DNA of 64,000 nucleotides from Tahibacter harae (GTDB lineage Bacteria; Pseudomonadota; Gammaproteobacteria; Xanthomonadales; Rhodanobacteraceae), in the NCBI RefSeq assembly GCF_024437735.1, contig NZ_JANFQO010000009.1:124001-188000 (forward strand). Direction: 5' to 3'. Every line of letters begins with the position of its first letter. Within the stretch, counting starts at the first letter, position 1. This document shows positions 56,280-64,000 of the stretch, in pieces. Position numbers and translations under genes: made by a program. The notes beneath the pieces were generated by a model, which was not told where the DNA came from, made no database searches, and saw only the letters and a list, made by a program, of their open reading frames with translations.

Positions 56280-56450
56280 GGGAAGCATCCGGTCGAGTGA
56301 GGCGGGAAAGCGGCGGCGAAAAAAGCCGGCCAGCCGGCAATGATGCACCATGCACGCTGCTCACGCGCGGTGCAAATACCAATTGACCGGGCCGAGCCGC
56401 GGCGCGGCGGCTAGAATCCGCCGCTGTGCCGCGCCGCCCGGAGAACCGCC

Positions 56451-56843
56451 ATGCCCTGGATTTCCCTGCTTGCCATCGGCCTGGGCGCGGCGCTCGGGGC
56501 CTGGCTGCGCTGGGGCCTGGGCCTGTGGCTGAACCCGCTGCTGGCCAATCTGCCGCTGGGCACGCTGGCGGCCAACCTCATCGGCGGCCTGCTCATGGGC
56601 CTGCTGATGGCGCTGCTGGAAGCCCACGCGGACTGGCCGGCGGAGCTGCGCCTGTTTGCCGGCACCGGCTTCCTCGGCGGCCTGACCACCTTCTCCACCT
56701 TTTCCGGCGAGGCCGGCGCGCTGCTGGAACGCGGTGAATACACCTGGGCCGGCGCCCTGGTGATTGTGCACGTGGCCGGCTCCATCGCCGCCACGCTGGC
56801 CGGCTGGCTGCTGCTGCGGGCCCTGCTGCGCGGCCAGCTCTGA
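56451..56843 (+). CDS. crcB: Fluoride channel CrcB/Fluc
   Basis: 130-residue fluoride exporter with four membrane helices that works as an antiparallel dimer. Conserved features are GAALGAWLRWGL, GTLAANLIGGLLMG (the Asn of the pore) and GTGFLGGLTTFSTFSGE with the Phe/Thr pore track. GGAG lies upstream. No fluoride riboswitch was found in front of it. Confidence 0.95.
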   Translation: MPWISLLAIGLGAALGAWLRWGLGLWLNPLLANLPLGTLAANLIGGLLMGLLMALLEAHADWPAELRLFAGTGFLGGLTTFSTFSGEAGALLERGEYTWAGALVIVHVAGSIAATLAGWLLLRALLRGQL

Positions 56844-56978
56844 GCCGGGCGCGCCACCGCCGGACGGCAAAGAATCCTTGCGTGACAAGCACCTGAGCCG
56901 GGGATCGCGCCCCGCCGCGGCAATTCCGGCACAATACCCGCTTTGCGCGCGCCCCCTGCGCGCCAGCCCAGAACGCCG

Positions 56979-59219
56979 ATGAGCCTGCAATCCAATTTCG
57001 AACAGATCCCGCTCAAGCAATACGCCGAGCGCGCCTATCTCGATTACTCCATGTACGTGGTGCTGGACCGCGCCCTGCCCTTCGTCGGCGACGGGCTCAA
57101 GCCGGTGCAGCGCCGCATCGTCTACGCCATGAGCGAGCTGGGTCTCGCCGCCACCGCCAAGCCGCGCAAATCGGCGCTGACCATCGGCGAAGTGCTCGGC
57201 AAATACCATCCGCACGGCGACAGCGCCTGCTACGAGGCGATGGTGCTGATGACGCAGTCGTTCTCCTACCGCTATCCGCTGATCGAAGGCCAGGGCAACT
57301 TCGGTTCGCCCGACGATCCCAAGTCCTTCGCCGCGATGCGCTATACCGAGGCCAAGCTCTCGCCCATCGCCGCGCTGCTGCTGGACGAACTGGGCCAGGG
57401 CACGGTGGATTTCTCGCCCAACTACGACGGCAGCCAGGAAGAACCTTCGTGGCTGCCCGCGCGCGTGCCGCACGTGCTGCTCAACGGCTCCATGGGCATC
57501 GCTGTGGGCATGGCCACCGACATCCCTCCGCACAACCTGCGCGAGATCGCCAGCGCCTGCATCCGCCTGCTGGACGACCCCGACGCCACCGTGCGCGACC
57601 TGTGCGAACACGTGCTCGGCCCCGATTACCCGACCCGCGCCGAGATCATCACGCCCAAGGCCGAACTGCAGGCCCTGTACGAGAACGGCACCGGCAGCGT
57701 GCGCGCCCGGGCCATCTACCAGAAAGAAGACGGCAACGTCGTCATCACCGCGCTGCCCTACCAGGTGTCGCCGTCCAAGATCCTGGAGCAGATCGCCGCC
57801 CAGCTGCGCGCCAAGAAGCTGCCGATGCTGGAAGACCTGCGCGACGAGTCCGACCACCAGAACCCGATACGCCTGGTGCTGATCCCGCGCTCCAGCCGCG
57901 TCGACGCGGACGAGATGATGCAGCATCTGTTCGCTACTACCGATTTGGAAAAGAGCTACCGCGTCAATCTCAACATCATCGGCCTGGACGGCCGGCCCCA
58001 GGTCAAGAACCTCAAGCAGGTGCTGAACGAGTGGCTGCGCTTCCGCAGCGACACGGTGACGCGCCGCCTCAACTTCCGCCTGGGCAAGGTCGAGCGCCGC
58101 CTGCACCTGCTGGAAGGCCTGCGCATCGCCTATCTCAACCTGGACGAGGTCATCCGCATCATCCGCACCGAGGAAGAGCCCAGGCCGGTGCTGATGGCGC
58201 GCTTCCGCCTGAGCGAGGAACAGGCCGACTACATCCTCGAAACCCGCCTGCGCCAGCTTGCACGGCTGGAAGAAATGAAGATCAACAGCGAGCGCGACCA
58301 GCTGGAAGAGGAACGCGCGCGCATCAACGTCATCCTCAATTCCAAGCAGCGCCTGAAGACCCTCATCAAGGACGAGCTGAAGGACGACGCGAAGAAATAC
58401 GGCGACGAGCGCCGCTCGCCCATCGTCGAACGCCAGGTCGCCCAGGCGCTGGACGAAGCCGCGCTGGTGGCGAGCGAACCGACCACGGTGGTGCTGTCGC
58501 AGAAGGGCTGGATCCGCGCCGCCAAGGGCCATGAAGTCGATCCCGCCGGCATGAGCTACCGCGAAGGCGACGCGCTGCAGGCCTACGCCCGCGGCCGCAC
58601 CACGCAGCAGGTCGCCTTCATCGACTCCACCGGCCGCAGCTACTCCACGCCGGCCCACAGCCTGCCCTCGGCCCGCGGCAACGGCGAGCCGCTGACCGGC
58701 CGTTTCGCTCCCCCCGCCGGCGCACGCTTTGAAGCCGTCGCCATGAGCGAGGCCGATACGCGCCTGGTACTGGCTTCCGACTACGGCTACGGCTTCGTCA
58801 CCCGCTTCGCCAACCTGATCGGCAACAAGAAGGCCGGCAAGCAGATCCTCAACATCGACGACAACGCCAAGGTGCTCGCCCCCGCCTACGTCGCCGATCC
58901 CGCCCGCGACCGCATCGTGGTGGCGACCAACGCCGGCCACCTGCTGATGTTCTCCGTCGCCGAACTGCCCGAGCTGGACAACGGCGGCAAGGGCAACAAG
59001 CTGATCGAGATTCCCAAGGCCAGGCTCGCCGAAGGCGAACGTGTTGCCGGCATCACCGTCGTCACCGAAGGCAAGGGCGAAGTCACCCTCTACGCCGGTG
59101 CCCGCAAACTCACCCTGCGCTGGGCCGACCTGGTCGAATACGGCGGCAACCGCGCCGGCCGCGGCGGCCTGCTGCCGCGCGGACTGCAGCGCGTGGAGCG
59201 GCTGGAGACCACGGGCTGA
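56979..59219 (+). CDS. parC: DNA topoisomerase IV subunit A
   Basis: 746-residue subunit that breaks and rejoins DNA to separate daughter chromosomes. The active Tyr122 is in [11 protein letters not shown]; the quinolone region reads [12 protein letters not shown] (Ser and Glu at the usual positions, so the sensitive form). The C-terminal part forms the beta-pinwheel DNA-binding domain (about 500-746). ATG 56979 gives the family start [13 protein letters not shown]. parE is not in the window. The composite repeat begins 6 bp after the stop. Confidence 0.97.
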   Translation: MSLQSNFEQIPLKQYAERAYLDYSMYVVLDRALPFVGDGLKPVQRRIVYAMSELGLAATAKPRKSALTIGEVLGKYHPHGDSACYEAMVLMTQSFSYRYPLIEGQGNFGSPDDPKSFAAMRYTEAKLSPIAALLLDELGQGTVDFSPNYDGSQEEPSWLPARVPHVLLNGSMGIAVGMATDIPPHNLREIASACIRLLDDPDATVRDLCEHVLGPDYPTRAEIITPKAELQALYENGTGSVRARAIYQKEDGNVVITALPYQVSPSKILEQIAAQLRAKKLPMLEDLRDESDHQNPIRLVLIPRSSRVDADEMMQHLFATTDLEKSYRVNLNIIGLDGRPQVKNLKQVLNEWLRFRSDTVTRRLNFRLGKVERRLHLLEGLRIAYLNLDEVIRIIRTEEEPRPVLMARFRLSEEQADYILETRLRQLARLEEMKINSERDQLEEERARINVILNSKQRLKTLIKDELKDDAKKYGDERRSPIVERQVAQALDEAALVASEPTTVVLSQKGWIRAAKGHEVDPAGMSYREGDALQAYARGRTTQQVAFIDSTGRSYSTPAHSLPSARGNGEPLTGRFAPPAGARFEAVAMSEADTRLVLASDYGYGFVTRFANLIGNKKAGKQILNIDDNAKVLAPAYVADPARDRIVVATNAGHLLMFSVAELPELDNGGKGNKLIEIPKARLAEGERVAGITVVTEGKGEVTLYAGARKLTLRWADLVEYGGNRAGRGGLLPRGLQRVERLETTG

Positions 59220-59225
59220 GGATTC

Positions 59226-59566
59226 GGGATTCGGGATTCGGGATTCGGGATTCGGGATTCGGGATTCGGGATTCGGGATTCGGGATTCGGGATTCGCAGC
59301 GAGTGTGCGGCGGAATCCGAGGTTTCTGGCAAGTGAAATTTGCCGGATTTCTTCGAGGAAAAGCGGGAAGCTCCCTCTCCCCCAAGCTCGCTTGGGGGAG
59401 AGGGCCGGGGTGAGGGGGCAACGATCAACGCGCCTCGCCCTTTGGATTTCCGCCAAAACCTTCAACACGCAAAGAACACCGCGAAAACCGAAGTTCTTCG
59501 CAAACTGAAGCGCCGCCCCCTCACCCAACCCTCTCACCAAGCGCGTAAACGCGCTTGGTGAGAGGG
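59226..59566. repeat. Composite foldback repeat element, copy B
   Basis: Homologous to 16721-17019 over its whole length: (GGGATTC)10 at 59226-59295, conserved spacer with GGCAAGTGAAATTTGCCGGA, hairpin 59373-59404, GGGTGAGGGGGC (59408-59419), a 95-bp core, its complement GCCCCCTCACCC (59515-59526), hairpin 59529-59566. In the last hairpin CTCACC pairs with GGTGAG where copy A has CTCCCC with GGGGAG. It also sits directly after a plus-strand stop codon. No gene is inside. Confidence 0.88.
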
Positions 59567-59645
59567 TCCAGTCCAGGCGCAATCGGCGACCTGGAGCGCC
59601 AGCCCGGCGCTTCAACCCAGATATTCACCTCAAGTCGCCACCCCG

Positions 59646-59736
59646 GATCATCAGCTCGGATTGGCACTCCCGATCAGCTTTCCCGATCGGCACTCCCGAT
59701 CAGCACTCACCATCAGCGACACAGATCAGCGCCCAG
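59646..59736. repeat. Degenerate 13-bp tandem repeat, seven units
   Basis: Seven consecutive 13-bp units with approximate consensus GATCAGCACTCCC, all in exact register. They lie between the foldback element and the end of the CHAT gene. The stretches 59567-59645 and 59737-59816 hold nothing recognisable. Confidence 0.8.
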
Positions 59737-59816
59737 ACCGGCAACCGCAACCCGCATCCCGGCCGCAGCGCTCTGAGCACCGCACCGCCGGCGCCCCGCA
59801 ACACAATGCGCCAGCC

Positions 59817-62813
59817 TCAGCGCCAATCTCCGCTGGCTACGAAGCCGGCCCAATAGAACGGATGCACCGACTCTCCGCGCTGCCGGCGTGCGTCCAGCAC
59901 GGCCAGGTCCGCCGCCGCGACGGCGTCTACGGTGTCGCTTTTTTTTTCCAGCCGCGAGCGGTACAGCGCCTCCATCCATGCCGACGTGGCCGCATCGTCC
60001 ACCGGCCACAGGCTCATCACCACGGTGCGTGCGCCGGCCAGGCGGAATGCGCGGCGCAGGCCGAACACGCCTTCGTCGTCCAGCCGCGCGCCCAGCCCGG
60101 TATCGCAGGCCGACAGCACCACCCAGCCGACGCCGTCCAGCGCCAGCGTGCTCACATCGGCGCCGAGCAGCAGGCCGTTGCTCCCGCCCTCGCCGCTGAG
60201 CACCAGTCCCGCTTCGCGCGCCAGCGCGGCGCGCGCGCTGGCCGCCGCGCCGGCATCGTCGCGCCGCAGGCCCACGCCGCGGCGAACCGCGGCGGCCTGT
60301 TGCGCGCAGCTCGCGCCGATTTCAAAAGCATGCGTGGCAAAGTGGATGATTCCCGCCTGCGGCGCACTGCGGCGCAGCGCGGCCACGGTGGCGGCACTGC
60401 CCTTGAGCGCGGTGACTTCAGCGCGGCCGGCGGCGCGGGAGACCTCGGCCAGCGTGTCGATCTCGCGCTCTGCGCCGGGCAGGGCGGCGAAGGCTTCGTC
60501 GAGTTCGGGACAGCTGCCGCGCAGCCGGCCCAGGTCGCTCTTGTCGGCGCGGGCCAGTTCCGGCACCCCCAGCAGCAGAAGGTGGCGGCGTTCGCCCGCC
60601 GGCGCGGCGGCGGCGAGATCGTGCTCGGTCTCCAGCAGATGCGTGCGCAGGCCGCGTTCGATCAGAAAGCCCTCGCCATCGGGCAGCGCGGCGAAATTGA
60701 GCCGGTGCACGCCGGCTTCGGCGATCACGAACAGACGGCCGCCCGGATTCTTCAGCTTCAGCGCGTCGAACAGCTCGCGGCGCACGGCCTGGCCGGCTGC
60801 GCGCAGTTCGTCCTCGCGCCCGGGTTCGCGCATCAGCCGGTACCAGCGTTCGGCGCGGGCGTCCTGGGCGGCCTGTTCGCCCAGGTCGAGCAGGCGCGGC
60901 AGCGCGCCGGCTTCGGCGACGAAGGCGTACAGGTGCGGCGCCTTCGCGCCCGCGCCGGTCGCATACGCCACCAGGCCGGCCTGCGCCGGCAGCGACTGCA
61001 GCAGTTCCGCCAGCGGACGGCGCTTGAGCGGCAGCAGCGGCGTGGCCGCGCCCAGTGCTTCGACCGCAGCATCGAGTTCGCGCCGCAGGCCGGCCAGGGT
61101 GGCCGCATCGGCGCCGCCGCGCAGTGCATCGGCATACGACAAGGCAGCCTTGGACCACTGTTCCCAGCGCTGCTTTTCCTCGCCCTGCAGGCCCTGGCGC
61201 GCCGCCTCCAGGCGCTGTCCGGCCAGGCGCGTGGCCAGGCCGCGCGCCGCGGCGATCTCGTTCCAGGCTGCGCTGACCTGCTGCGCATCGCCGCCGCCGG
61301 CGGCCAGGGCCAGCAGGCGTTCGCTGCAGCGGCCCAGGCCGCGTTTGAATTCCAGTGCCTGGGTTTCACCGAGCACCGGCGCCACCGCGCCGACCAGGCG
61401 GCTGCGCCGCTGTTCCACCAGCAGCGCATTGGCGAAGGCGCCCGCCTTGTCGCCGCTCTGCGCCAGCGCATCGGCCAGGTCGCAGCGCCAGCTCAGGAGC
61501 TGCGGATGTTCGGTGCCGATAGCCGCTTCCTGCTGCGCCAGCGCGCCCTTGAGCAGGGCCGCTGCCTGGACCGCGTCGCCGCGGCGCAGGCTGATGCGGG
61601 CCAGGCCGCGCAGGGCCGGCGCGCCCTCGGGATGCTGCGGGCCGAGCTGGGTGGCGACGATGGCCAGCACGCGGCGGAACCGGTTCTCCGCCTCGTCCGG
61701 CAGATTGCGCTCCAGTGCGATCTCGCCGGCCACGGTCAGCGGCGGCACCACGCGCAGGCTGTCGCCGCCGAACATTTTTTCCAATTGTTCCAGATTCTGC
61801 ACCAGTGCCGTCTCGGCCTCGGCATAGCGCTGCATCTCGTAGGCCAGCGAACCGAGATTGCCGAGTATGGCGGCGTAGCTGCCCGAAGCGACCAGGCCCG
61901 GATCGGTGGCCGCGCGCGCGGCGGATTCCTGGTACAGCTGCAGCGCCTGCTCGCGGTCGCCGAGCTGGCGCTCGGCCTCGCCCAGATGGCCCAGCACCAT
62001 GGCCAGGTCCCGCGGCGAGGCATCGGGCAGGCGGCGCAGGCGTTCCAGTTCGGGCCGCATCAGCTCGCGCACCGCGGCGAAGTCGCCGCGCGAGATCAGG
62101 CTTTCGCTGAGCGCGCCGACCAGGCGGCGGCGGAAGGCGTTGTTGGGCACACCCAACTGATCGGCTTCGGCTATGCCCTGGCGCGCGGTGGCGATGGCGG
62201 TCTCGTAGTGCCCCAGGCGATCTTCGAACAGACTGTAGAAATACAGTGCGCGCAGACGCCGCACCCGTTCCAGCATGCTGCGCGGCGCGGGCAGCAGCTT
62301 GACTGCCTCGTCGGCGAGCTGGCTGCCCTCGGCATAACCGCCCTGCATGCCGCGCAGCTGCGCCGCCACGGCCAGCACATAGACCTGTTCCACCGTCGCG
62401 ATGCGGCCTTTGCCTTCGCGCAGCAACTGCAGCGCCTCGGCGACGGCGGCATTGGCGCCTTCCACGTCGCGTTTCTGCCAGGCCTGCTGCGCGCGCCACA
62501 TGGCCAGCGTGGCCAGCGAACGCGCCTGGGGGCCGTCGACGGCGCGGCGCTTCCGGTCGAGTTCATCGCGCCAGGGCGTCCATTCGGCTTCGCTGAAATC
62601 CGGCGGGCTTTCCAGCGCCAGGTTGAACAGCAGTGCCACGACGGCATCGTGTTCCTTCGCATCGGCCAGCGCGGGCAGGCCTACCGCCTTGGCTTCGGCA
62701 TAGGCTTCGCGCGGAATCAGGCTGTCCAGGCGTTCGGTGACGGAGGCCGCCTGCGACAGCGGCGCGAACAGAACCAGGAGCAACAGCAGCAGCGATAGCG
62801 GACGGCGCGGCAT
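59817..62813 (-). CDS. TPR-CHAT cysteine protease-like protein, exported
   Basis: 998-residue protein with a signal peptide (LSLLLLLLVLFAPLSQAAS), a long helical region with tetratricopeptide-like repeats (about 30-560; for example LGNLGSLAYEMQRYAEAETAL and ALRGLARISLRRGDAVQAAAL), and a C-terminal CHAT domain of caspase fold. Catalytic residues are His in IIHFATHAFE (about 826) and Cys in VVLSACDTGLGA (about 901). CHAT-TPR proteins act as peptidases in regulated systems, for example TPR-CHAT in type III-E CRISPR and separase; this one is exported and no CRISPR genes are near. The kinase gene 90 bp upstream in the same direction suggests one operon. Confidence 0.92.
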   Translation of the reverse strand: MPRRPLSLLLLLLVLFAPLSQAASVTERLDSLIPREAYAEAKAVGLPALADAKEHDAVVALLFNLALESPPDFSEAEWTPWRDELDRKRRAVDGPQARSLATLAMWRAQQAWQKRDVEGANAAVAEALQLLREGKGRIATVEQVYVLAVAAQLRGMQGGYAEGSQLADEAVKLLPAPRSMLERVRRLRALYFYSLFEDRLGHYETAIATARQGIAEADQLGVPNNAFRRRLVGALSESLISRGDFAAVRELMRPELERLRRLPDASPRDLAMVLGHLGEAERQLGDREQALQLYQESAARAATDPGLVASGSYAAILGNLGSLAYEMQRYAEAETALVQNLEQLEKMFGGDSLRVVPPLTVAGEIALERNLPDEAENRFRRVLAIVATQLGPQHPEGAPALRGLARISLRRGDAVQAAALLKGALAQQEAAIGTEHPQLLSWRCDLADALAQSGDKAGAFANALLVEQRRSRLVGAVAPVLGETQALEFKRGLGRCSERLLALAAGGGDAQQVSAAWNEIAAARGLATRLAGQRLEAARQGLQGEEKQRWEQWSKAALSYADALRGGADAATLAGLRRELDAAVEALGAATPLLPLKRRPLAELLQSLPAQAGLVAYATGAGAKAPHLYAFVAEAGALPRLLDLGEQAAQDARAERWYRLMREPGREDELRAAGQAVRRELFDALKLKNPGGRLFVIAEAGVHRLNFAALPDGEGFLIERGLRTHLLETEHDLAAAAPAGERRHLLLLGVPELARADKSDLGRLRGSCPELDEAFAALPGAEREIDTLAEVSRAAGRAEVTALKGSAATVAALRRSAPQAGIIHFATHAFEIGASCAQQAAAVRRGVGLRRDDAGAAASARAALAREAGLVLSGEGGSNGLLLGADVSTLALDGVGWVVLSACDTGLGARLDDEGVFGLRRAFRLAGARTVVMSLWPVDDAATSAWMEALYRSRLEKKSDTVDAVAAADLAVLDARRQRGESVHPFYWAGFVASGDWR

Positions 62814-62903
62814 CAGTAATCCTCGGGCGGGCGGCAGGCCGCGGCGGCAGCGCAGGATTGCGTGCCGTCGCCGGAAGCCGTGTTTCCCCGGGGGAATCTT
62901 CGC

Positions 62904-64000
62904 CTAACGCGGCGCGTGCGGAAACACGAAGCGCTCACAACGCAGCGCCGCCTCCGCCTTGTCGCAGCCCAGCCGCTGCAGCAACGCGGCCAGGCTGACG
63001 CCTTCGCCCGGCACCGGCGCGGTGGCCGGGGCCAGCCGGCCCACGCCGCGGGCGACCAGGGCATTGTCGGGACTGACCACGTGCCGCCACTGGGCGATGC
63101 TGTCCTCGACCTGGCTCAGGCGTTTCGGTGAACTGATGACGACGAAGGTTTCGCGCTCGGCTTCGCTGTCCACCTGCCAGCTCAGCCCCGTGATGCCATC
63201 GTGACCGGGCAGCTGCCAGCGCGTGCCGGGCGTGAGCGGATTGCCCGGCGCCACGCCGGGCAGCGGATACAGCACGGTGGGCTCGGGCGAGCCGTCATCG
63301 TTGAACACGTAGATCCAGGTCGGCTGGGCCGCGGCGATCTCCAGCCGCAGCTTGTCGCCCAGGGCGATGGGCATGCCGTCCTGCAGCGGTTCGCGCGTGC
63401 CGGCGCCGTCGCGGTAGAAGCGGCTCTCCAGCTTGAACTCCTGCACCGGCCGCAGCTGCCACAGCAGCGCGGCCGCGCCGACCAACAGCACCGCCGCCAG
63501 CCCGGCCCAGTGCAGCGCCTGCATGCGCCAGGGCCGTATCGAGGCTTCCAGCGCCGCCAGCAGCACCAGCACGCCGGCGTGGCGCCGCGCCGGATTCGGC
63601 GCCAGCGCGCGCTCCACCGCGCGGGTGAGGCTGCGCGGCAAGTCCGGCCGCAGGTCGCGCAGCGGCACGCGCGCCTCGGCGAGCTGCTGCACACGCAGCT
63701 GGTCGAGATCGTCGGCTGTATAGGGATAGCGCCGCGTGAGCAGGCGGTACAGCAGCACGCCCAGCGCGAACTGGTCGGATGCCGGCCCCGGGTTGTCGCC
63801 GGCCAGCACTTCCGGCGCGAGGTACTGGCGCGTGCCGGATACCGCGTCGAACAGGCCGTCGCGCTCGAATTCGCGCGCGGCGCCGAAATCCGCCAGCACG
63901 ATGCGCCCGCTCACGTCGCGCAGCACGTTCTCCGCCTTGACGTCGCCGTGGGCCATGCCCAGGCGGTGCACGGCGCTGAGGCCGCGGCAAAGTTCTATGC
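62904..64000 (-). CDS. Ser/Thr protein kinase with DUF4384 domain (5' end outside window)
   Basis: The frame is open to the window edge, so the ATP-binding N-lobe is missing. What remains starts IELCRGLSAVHRLGMAHGDV: catalytic loop HGDVKAENVL (HGD in place of HRD), DFG in LADFGAAREF, GTRQYLAPEV, then the C-lobe. One membrane helix (ALHWAGLAAVLLVGAAALLW) leads to a periplasmic part with the DUF4384 pattern (GDKLRLEIAAAQPTWIYVFN, then VLYPLPG). It therefore connects cytoplasmic phosphorylation with a periplasmic domain and precedes the exported CHAT protein gene. About 365 codons visible. Confidence 0.88.
   Translation of the reverse strand, partial: IELCRGLSAVHRLGMAHGDVKAENVLRDVSGRIVLADFGAAREFERDGLFDAVSGTRQYLAPEVLAGDNPGPASDQFALGVLLYRLLTRRYPYTADDLDQLRVQQLAEARVPLRDLRPDLPRSLTRAVERALAPNPARRHAGVLVLLAALEASIRPWRMQALHWAGLAAVLLVGAAALLWQLRPVQEFKLESRFYRDGAGTREPLQDGMPIALGDKLRLEIAAAQPTWIYVFNDDGSPEPTVLYPLPGVAPGNPLTPGTRWQLPGHDGITGLSWQVDSEAERETFVVISSPKRLSQVEDSIAQWRHVVSPDNALVARGVGRLAPATAPVPGEGVSLAALLQRLGCDKAEAALRCERFVFPHAPR

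Noticed and set aside
56280-56450. Fluoride riboswitch upstream of crcB
   Set aside because: The conserved riboswitch core and pseudoknot loops are not visible in the 170 bp before crcB; a covariance-model search would settle it.
59219-59300. Coding repeats (GIRDSGF or NPESRIP peptides) from the GGGATTC tract
   Set aside because: The peptide repeats follow from the 7-bp period in all frames, lie directly after a stop codon, and have no start signals.
56361-62798. Very long open frames antisense to parC (about 1084 codons) and to the CHAT gene (about 1045 codons)
   Set aside because: They are shadow frames of high-G+C codon use: low-complexity Gly/Ala/Arg/Gln/His composition and no domains, whereas the opposite strand encodes clear families.

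Overview
The window (about 66-68% G+C by eye) looks like chromosome from a Xanthomonadales (Lysobacterales) gammaproteobacterium, most likely near Rhodanobacteraceae/Lysobacteraceae. The reasons are the gene content (HiPIP, EfpL, secreted M2, M3 and M14 peptidases, leucine degradation genes, a TrpR-like gene heading the his operon), a perfect Crp/Clp-type site, and the '[11 protein letters not shown]'-type and 'CCCTCTCCCC' intergenic repeats typical of that order. No rRNA, tRNA, insertion sequence, prophage or CRISPR array was recognised. Two genes run off the edges: pbpC at the left and a protein kinase at the right.

Layout. 1-4.7 kb: PBP1C, then a convergent ferrous iron operon (feoA-feoB-Cys-rich membrane protein) behind a Fur-like promoter. 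4.8-9.8 kb: a compact leucine/isovalerate operon (methylglutaconyl-CoA hydratase, VOC protein, MCC biotin subunit, lipoprotein, HMG-CoA lyase). 10-20.6 kb: a giant DUF4132 protein, a cyanophycinase-like protein lacking its serine, GNAT, SDR, EfpL, NUDIX, an amino-acid permease and HiPIP. 20.7-26.3 kb: methionine salvage (mtnB-mtnD-mtnC), a legumain-like C13 peptidase, a PP-loop protein and a GAF-GGDEF cyclase. 26.5-33.9 kb: a nine-gene, overlapping histidine operon headed by a TrpR/YerC-family regulator. 35-39.5 kb: a membrane diguanylate cyclase followed by a secreted M14 carboxypeptidase with a Clp-type site. 39.6-44.1 kb: rhodanese/BigR-like pair and hisS followed by a long histidine-ammonia-lyase homologue. 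44.5-56.3 kb: rhlE, a membrane acetyltransferase, M3 and M2 peptidases, a response regulator, rhomboid, MFS exporter and SEC-C protein. 56.4-64 kb: crcB, parC, and a TPR-CHAT protease downstream of a Ser/Thr kinase.

The most promising new signals are regulatory and structural. A 24-bp palindromic element (19 of 24 positions identical) lies directly upstream of the his operon and also upstream of hisS-hutH, which suggests a small histidine regulon run by the TrpR-like first gene of the his operon. A perfect TGTGA-N6-TCACA site separates a c-di-GMP synthase gene from a secreted peptidase gene, matching the known c-di-GMP/Clp logic of the order. The kinase-CHAT pair at the right end looks like the edge of a signalling-protease system.

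The intergenic DNA is unusually structured. One composite foldback element of about 300-340 bp occurs twice, each time a few bases after a stop codon (efpL and parC). It starts with GGGATTC repeats that fit a G-quadruplex pattern, and its hairpins show paired (compensatory) changes between copies. Other gaps carry their own degenerate tandem repeats of 6, 13, 16 and 19 bp; the 16-bp one keeps near-perfect register for about 17 units.
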